From Limnephilus marmoratus (taxonomy: Eukaryota; Arthropoda; Insecta; Trichoptera; Limnephilidae): 64,000 nt of DNA. The stretch is taken from the NCBI GenBank assembly GCA_917880885.1, contig OU862909.1, positions 33,292,405-33,356,404 on the forward strand, read 5' to 3'. Both the position numbers and the translations under genes were made by a program. The stretch's first letter is position 1. Every line of letters begins with the position of its first letter. Positions 58,343-64,000 of this stretch are shown here, piece after piece. The notes under the pieces were generated by a model that worked only from the letters and a program-made list of their open reading frames with translations, searched no databases and was not told the origin of the DNA.

Positions 58343-59040
58343 TTTTGTTTTCCTTCCAGGGATTTGATCACGTGACTTTCGGAATCAAAGTAAAGCATAT
58401 CATTGCACGACCACAAAAAATGGAATTCTGGCTACCAAAACACTATTTCGTTTGAATTTTGGCGAGCGACGAGCCGTTTCGCGTTGTTTCGGTGTATTCG
58501 GCTTTAAAGGCCCACATAAACACTGGTGAGTGGGTCGCCGTCAAACGACATTGTGCTCCTCATTGATTGCCCGGTCCGGAGATGGAAGACGGAAGACGGA
58601 CTGTCAAACGTCTCAAGCCGAGCATCATTACTACTGGTTTAATGCTCCGTCTCAGCCGGACTGAGGCGGTCAAAGCTAATTTATAGATTTGTGTTTTTGG
58701 CACCGGTCCAGCGTCTTAACTAACGGAGTGGAAGCTGCTCCCGTGTTCACGTAACAGCCAGACATGTGTTATTGCCGGCCAAAAAAATAAGCGGAGTGGC
58801 CCTCTCGTCTATTTGCATATTACGTGTATTTCAGCCGCGTCTGTAACTCATAAGTTTCCCGGCAAACTTGGCCCGCAAGGAAGAGATCTATTAAGGCACG
58901 GTTTTTCATAACTGACTTGTTTGATGATTTTCATCACCAAATGGGAAGGCAACCTAAGTTGGATTAAGGTTAAAAGAGATTTCAGCCCGTAAACTATCCC
59001 GAACTATCCTCCAACTATCTCCCAAACCTTGCTTTTTTAT
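58343..59040. other. No firm gene; balanced unique sequence
   Basis: 58430-58920 is CpG-rich relative to its surroundings. A donor-like CTGGTGAGT at 58522 is visible but no reading frame supports an exon. It could be regulatory or 5'UTR sequence. Confidence 0.3.
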
Positions 59041-59450
59041 ATTACTTCCCCAGAGGAGTCCCTGTGGAAAATAATTCCCCTTAGGGCCAATGTCATCTTT
59101 AAAGAAGCTGTTTAGAGGTTCTATTTAGAAAAGGGAAGGAAAACAGGTATGCGGGCTGGGAATCTGAGAGTCAGTGTGTCCAGTAGTGACGGACGTACGA
59201 ATCTATCCCTCCCACTGCGGTGCAAGGCGATGTTCCGAGAGTGTTCTTCTGGAGAGATCAAAAGGTCTCTCTTAATCAGTCTCTCCCAATCAGGAAGGCG
59301 CAACTGCTGCCAAGACCAGTAAAAACCTTACACCCATGACCCGGGCACCCCTGCTAAGTCACCACGTAGCGAACCACTTGGGGTGACCTATGGCAGAGGT
59401 GTGGTCCAATAAATGGTTTCATACTCGCATCCCAAATTGGGAACCCGCCT
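59041..59450 (-). repeat. LINE-A 3' end copy
   Basis: Plus-strand order: palindrome remnant (GTGGAAAATAATTCCCCTTA), TCTTTAAAGAAGCTG, CCCTCCCACTGCGGTGCAAG, GAACCACTTGGGGTGACC and the protein-end remnant CCAATAAATGGTTTCATACT. Minus sense, full 3'UTR. Confidence 0.7.
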
Positions 59451-60086
59451 CCCTTAAACTAGTTTAATAATACTGTTGTGTTGAAAAAATCTAATAATAT
59501 TGTTATAATAATGGTAGTTGTCTGGTTGATATACTAAAAACTAAAAACGAACGTTCCAAAGCAGGGGATAATGGTAAGGTACGTTTAATGATTTACAGGT
59601 GATACAATAATTTTATATCGTGGTTATCAATGACATTACAATATGTTTGTAATGTCATTGGTGATTATATAAAAAATATCCAAAAATCAGATATTCAGAT
59701 TCACTGTTAGAACGAACGTCGCGCTTCGGTTGACCGCAGGCTGTCATAAAAATTGTACTGTTGTTTTATTTTCTCTCTTTATAATCTCTTCTTCAAACAA
59801 CGACCTTCGACCTGCAACAGGCATTTTTACTAACAAAAAGGAAAAAAAAACAGTAACGTTTTATTCAAAGTATTAAAAGAAATGGACCGATTATTATGAC
59901 TGGCAATTTATCTTATTGATTAACTTCTTAATCAAATATTTATAATATTTGGTCCTTCGAGCAGGATTTTCGACGTGTGCGAAATCAAGAACTAGCAACA
60001 CTCCGAAGAAAACTTTATAAAGGTAACTGACCAGTCCCAATCAAAATTCCCAAACAAACCTAATTATCTTTACCTAATAAGCCAAA
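59451..60086. promoter_or_regulatory. Upstream region and 5'UTR of the candidate micropeptide gene
   Basis: A hairpin CAATGACATTACAA/TTGTAATGTCATTG lies at 59628-59660. A short GC-richer segment (GAACGAACGTCGCGCTTCGG) at 59711 and a C/T-rich stretch near 59770-59795 precede the ATG at 60087. No TATA box in a convincing position. The transcription start is unknown. Confidence 0.3.
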
Positions 60087-60298
60087 ATGGTAAGTAAGTT
60101 TTTCTAAAATGTTATTTTAAAATCTCATTTTTTAACCGCTTGCTATTTTCCAAACAGTTTTACACGCTCCAAATTTTCAAAAGAATACGTTTTATGAAGT
60201 TGCTCCATATGTATTTGTGGACCAACGAAGAAGACATCGCAAATGCCGCGACGCAGATTAAGAGGATTTTAAGGAAATTAATGCGCCGGCTGTCATGA
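60087..60298 (+). CDS. Candidate micropeptide 1 (47 aa), two exons
   Basis: Exon 1 supplies only the ATG (60087-60089) in the context GCCAAAATGG, a strong insect-type Kozak, with an in-frame TAA just upstream. The next base starts GTAAGTAAGT, a consensus donor. The 68-base intron (60090-60157) ends TATTTTCCAAACAG. Exon 2 (60158-60298) is open for 46 codons to TGA. The peptide begins MFYTLQIFKRIRFMKLLHMY, has an acidic patch (NEEDIA) and ends with a basic helix-like IKRILRKLMRRLS. Codons are less AT-biased than the flanks. I do not recognise the family. The start and splice signals are seen; that it is expressed is inference. The second ORF overlaps its stop by ATGA. Confidence 0.5.
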
Positions 60299-60414
60299 CG
60301 ATTGCTAGTATTTTTTATTCGTCTATGATATTAGTCATTTACGAAGCATCCGCGTACGAAACTAAATATCTCATGAAAAATGGACACATCGTGTTGATGG
60401 ATGTTCGTCGATGA
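60295..60414 (+). CDS. Candidate micropeptide 2 (39 aa), overlapping ORF
   Basis: ATG at 60295-60297 shares bases with the TGA of the preceding ORF (TCATGACG), a layout suited to reinitiation on one mRNA. The peptide starts MTIASIFYSSMILVIYEASA, so it has a short hydrophobic, probably membrane-spanning N-terminal segment, and ends YETKYLMKNGHIVLMDVRR, a polar tail. Length and topology resemble small mitochondrial or other single-pass membrane peptides, but I recognise no specific family. A chance ORF cannot be excluded at this length. The overlap and the spliced ATG upstream make it worth testing. Confidence 0.4.
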   Translation: MTIASIFYSSMILVIYEASAYETKYLMKNGHIVLMDVRR

Positions 60415-60860
60415 TTTTTTTGCTGTTGTTGTAAAATGTGTTTATATTATTTTAATATGAAAGACTTGAAAGAAAGGAGAAAAACTTGTTTTACTCCGCT
60501 TCACACATATTTCTTTTCCAAACATTTAGATTTAGCTTTATTATTACGAAAAATGAGTATTTATGTCGGGGGAGACGGAAAAATGTGCAAAAAACATGTA
60601 TTTTATATTTTAATTTTGTTAAAGTTAATTCACTTACGCGGTATATGAACTGTAATTCCTCATATTCATATCTACATTACATTTCCTAGACAATCAAATA
60701 GAATCATAGAAAAAATATTATTTCCGTATAAAACAATAATTTATTCATGTTAATATGAAGTGAATGCATTATTGACAAGTTTGAGCCCGTATTTATAACA
60801 GAAGAACATGGAAAGAAAGATATTAGAATAATTGCACATACCCGTTAGACAGCATCTCAG
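60415..60860. other. Probable 3'UTR and gene-free DNA
   Basis: AT-rich. There is no canonical AATAAA close to the stop; the nearest variant is TATAAA near 60727. Small frames at 60436-60689 lack any features. Confidence 0.3.
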
Positions 60861-60928
60861 TTGACATAGGCCCTGAGGAAAATAATTTCCGCCAGGGAAA
60901 TCCTCCTATGTGGAGTTAATGTAAAAGA
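60861..60928 (+). repeat. LINE-A extreme 3' end
   Basis: GACATAGGCCCTGAGGAAAA, TAATTTCCGCCAGGG and ATGTGGAGTTAATGTAAAA: the palindrome plus tail only. Confidence 0.65.
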
Positions 60929-61628
60929 CAAACCCTGCTTGCCATATAAACCATTCAAAAACTGGGATGTATGTCTAAAGAGCCCCTCACAAGCAATACA
61001 TATAATCCATATTATGATGATGACACGCAGCTTCCGCAGCTGAACAGTTGAACCTCAACCCAGTACCAGTATCTAGTACCGGGAATAATTTGAATTAGGT
61101 ACGTTTGTTTTTTGTTTACAAGAATTTATTTTATAAAGTTGGTACTTCCGAAAAATGTCACATTTGATTGTCTATGAATTAAAAAAGGAATATTTCGTAT
61201 TATCCGTGTATCGAACTTCAAAAAGGAATATTCCGTAGAATTTTACCGAATGGAGGAAGACAACGAGAGCAGCGAAAGAGGGAAATGTTTACAGGGGGTA
61301 GTCATAATTAACAAGAATCACCAAGAGTATTAACATTTTGAAAACGGTGTACTTGCAAGTTTCATCATGTATTGTGTCAAAATTACGTACAAACTACACG
61401 TTGCAAGCGACCCCATTAAATAAATAAATTAAAATAAACATTTTTTTTTTTTTATACAGTGAATACCGCACAAGAATCTCAACTGCTGTCGTCTGGAGCC
61501 AGTAAGACTATAGCATCCCCAATTGGGGTATGTTGTGAGGCTGAAGGTAGTGGGGAGGGGAAGGAGGTGGGGAAGAGGAAGGTTGGGAAGTACCTGGCTA
61601 TTCAGATCTGGTCACCAAACACGGCTAA

Positions 61629-61835
61629 AGCCATTTTCAAGCAATGTTTCAATTCTGAATGGTGGTCTTACACCAGGGCGATGCTGATAGTATGTATCTT
61701 CCACTCTGGAACATGCCGCAAATATACTATATATTATTTTAAATGAATTAATTGTGAAATAACACAAATTAATCAAATAAAATTTATTTGCGCATGCCGG
61801 GTTCGAACCCGCGACCTCCGGATTGTGAGTCAAGA
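61629..61835 (-). repeat. SINE-3 with tRNA-like head
   Basis: In minus sense a T-arm-like GCGGGTTCGAACCCGGC (near 61796-61812) is followed by a body with TTCCAGAGTGGAAG and GGTGTAAGACCACCATTC. The same body is at 58203-58342. The 5' half of the tRNA-like head is missing. Confidence 0.6.
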
Positions 61836-62491
61836 AAATAAAATTATATCAGAAAATGTACGAACAACATTGCCTCTTGTCAGCTAAATGTATACATATT
61901 TAAAAGTCCCAAAGTTCGTACTGAAAATGACATTTCGAGCCGTATACTAGAAACGTTGTCCTAGAAATTTTCAAATTGGTAGAAGAATCTGGGTCATAAT
62001 TGAGATAAGTTAAAAGAAAAAATATCTGCATTAATTTGATATAATTTTTTTTATTTCAGTTGCCGTACAAATTAGGAAACGACCAATTTATTTTGTTGCA
62101 GGACTGTCGTGGAACAATTTATATAAAAGCGCTTGCCAAATCTTCGCTATTTTATTGAAAAAGTAATAGTCTATTTCTGAGAAATCGAGACGTAAAATAT
62201 GATTTTGCATAACATGATAAAAAAAGAGTGGTGATAATAAATGTGCTTACTAATGTAAATAATTAACGAGCACGACGTATGTTCTTGCGCCTTCCAAAGC
62301 GAAATATATTTATGTTCAGCAAGAGTGTGTGCAAGGGACCATCCATCATAATAATAATTCGGCTCATTTATTCGTGTCACTGGAACTGGGAGCGGGGAGC
62401 GGGAACCGGGAACTGTAACTGGGTGCGCCGCACACTGGGTAGATTGATAAATATTAGAAGCACGATATTCCAAATGTATTTATTTATTATT
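61836..62491. other. No gene recognised
   Basis: Non-coding. GGAGCGGGGAGCGGGAACCG at 62390 is a small imperfect tandem. Confidence 0.4.
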
Positions 62492-62763
62492 GAAGTAAAA
62501 CTTCAATAGCACCGCTGTGAGTTGGATTTCGGATGAAACGGAAATGACGATTACTGCAAGTGCGACGCATCAACTGCGCTCATCGTCCGCTATGATTATG
62601 ATGTCACTTTTAAAGGCTCCTATTGGTTGAGATATAAAACGGAAATTACGCGTGGTCTGCGCTCATTGGTCGCTTTGGTTATGACCTCACTTTTAGTATT
62701 GGTTGAGATTGTTTTGGCAAAGTTTCGCTTCTACCGCGTGTAAACTGCACTCGATTTTTTTTA
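62492..62763 (+). repeat. Interspersed repeat R, complete copy
   Basis: Starts GAAGTAAAACTTCAATAGC (the GAAGT/ACTTC ends form a small hairpin) and finishes GTAAACTGCACTCGA plus a T run. Serves as the reference for the interrupted copy at 6348-8935. Confidence 0.7.
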
Positions 62764-63049
62764 GACTTCTGATATGAACGAATAAACAACTTTTTATTTG
62801 TTTACATATATTTACATATTTTATCTTTGATAATCTTACTTGTGGTAATCGCAGGTATAATTGTCCCTCTCTTATTCAAAGTGACATGCAGTCCATAAAT
62901 AATGAAAAGTTGTCCATAACCTATTAAAATAAAGCATAGAAAAAATATTGTTAACAAAATATATATTAGGTATATTTTCAAATGAGCGAGGAACTTGTAA
63001 CAAGTAACTTGGGCATAACAATCATGTCCATTTACAAACATCTTCAAAA

Positions 63050-63112
63050 AGACCTTTCACACATCATCTTCAAAGATGACATGCCTCCTGTGTGGAGTTA
63101 ATTTTAAAAAAA
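63050..63112 (+). repeat. LINE-A extreme 3' end
   Basis: CACACATCATCTTCAAAGAT, GACATGCCTCCTGTGTGGAG, TTAATTTTAAAAAAAATT. The palindrome is deleted but the tail is present. Confidence 0.6.
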
Positions 63113-64000
63113 ATTAAGATATTTGGAAGGGAAATCAAGACATTTATTTTTTGTGCTTCGCAAGGACAAAAAAAAAACTCCGAAATCTGGTGGAATTCAC
63201 AATAAGTGTAGGTACATTTATTTGGCAATGGTATCCTTCTTTTTAAATATCAACGCTTTTACAAACGCATAATTTCGACCGAATTACGAATTTTTCTGTT
63301 AACTAAAAGTGTGTTCAAGCGTTAAGAGTATATTAATTCTTTTTGGTGGTTCAGTGGTCGAACAGAAAACATTTACTTCGACCAAAGTAGATCACTTTGA
63401 AATGTTATTAATTATTTTTATTAAATTGTTTAACCTGACCCACTGTGCGTCGATGTCGCCGAGAGCGGGCTGCAAGTCGCAAGTCCGGGATATCACACCA
63501 CTTCGGTGGTCGTTATTTACCGGGACATAAAAAATAACGAGACATTCGTGAAAGGCGAACAGGCACGTTAATTAAGCAAAGTCAATAATTCCGTGTAAAT
63601 CATACGTCATCACTCATCTCTCGCTGGGTGATTATTTGTCCAAACGCGACCATTCCTGAATACCAGAAATATGAACATGTAAACAAGTAAATGTGATATA
63701 TCCGACGCTCCCGCGACTGTTGCCATCCAATTAGGTGCTAACGAAACAAATCATTTTCCCGATACTGTACACTTAATTGGATCACTCCTTACGTAACACA
63801 TAAAATATATGTATGTGTATAAGAAAATAAATTGTTGGTCTCTGCAGTGTTTACACATAAATTTGCCCGGCGCAAAAATAAATTGCCTACGATTTTTCAA
63901 ATTATAAATGAATATCATTAGCACGGTTTTATGATGTTTTGTTAAATTTGATCGGACCTTGATAAAAATATTATATTGGATACCGGATCATTGATACGAT
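63113..64000. other. No gene; balanced segment 63420-63700
   Basis: No ORF with family features. 63420-63700 is less AT-rich and contains TTAATTAA. It may be unique regulatory DNA. Confidence 0.3.

Noticed and set aside
58490..58530. A 5' exon with GTGAGT donor for the gene at 60 kb
   Set aside because: A LINE-A copy lies between, no frame links them, and the gene already has its own ATG and donor.
61459..61746. A 95-codon ORF after a TTTATACAG acceptor-like site
   Set aside because: Its 3' half is SINE-3 body on the opposite strand and its middle is a G/A-rich tract, so it is not a credible exon.

Overview
The window is repeat-dense, AT-rich animal DNA, most likely from an insect. Supporting features are intron-bearing coding sequence, mariner, hAT and Helitron elements, several non-LTR retrotransposon (LINE) families, tRNA-derived SINEs, and short degenerate TTAGG/CCTAA stretches like the insect telomere repeat. 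I see no bacterial operons, rRNA, CRISPR array or convincing functional tRNA. The species cannot be named from sequence alone.

Almost every recognisable coding stretch is a mobile element. (1) LINEs: an RTE-like, 5'-truncated but open reverse transcriptase (6545-8854, minus); a nearly complete two-ORF CR1/Jockey-like element (about 32560-36650, minus) with only two lesions; C-terminal LINE scraps at 3-140, 19857-20640, 23641-23868, 37076-37576, 51131-51460 and 51880-52090; and many 5'-truncated 3'UTR copies of one family (here 'LINE-A') that carries a palindromic 3' hairpin. (2) DNA transposons: two internally deleted mariners with both ends (21031-21891, 45168-46123), one mariner relic (4975-5501), a hAT element with an exact 8-bp target duplication (54622-58106) that contains a second hAT with its own duplication (56569-57851), a four-copy TTAA-flanked MITE family, other MITEs, and Helitrons at 2705-3206, 40568-41170 and 47517-47983. 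(3) Three tRNA-derived SINE or fold-back families and a Penelope-like repeat with a hammerhead-like core.

The only candidate host gene is at 60087-60414 (plus): an ATG in a strong Kozak context sits directly on a consensus splice donor, a 68-bp intron follows, and the next exon carries two short ORFs (47 and 39 residues) that overlap by ATGA. It looks like a bicistronic micropeptide gene and is the most interesting item here.

The rest is non-coding. Blocks of more balanced, non-repetitive sequence (around 4100-4400, 14260-14500, 18640-18960, 25480-25790, 27330-27600, 58430-58920, 63420-63700) could be regulatory DNA of a distant gene, but that is inference. Nested insertions give a relative history: a MITE inside LINE-A (19 kb), LINE-A inside LINE-A (48 kb), hAT inside hAT (56 kb), a SINE inside a MITE (26 kb), a LINE inside an interspersed repeat (6.5-8.9 kb), and a fold-back element inside LINE-A (30.5 kb).
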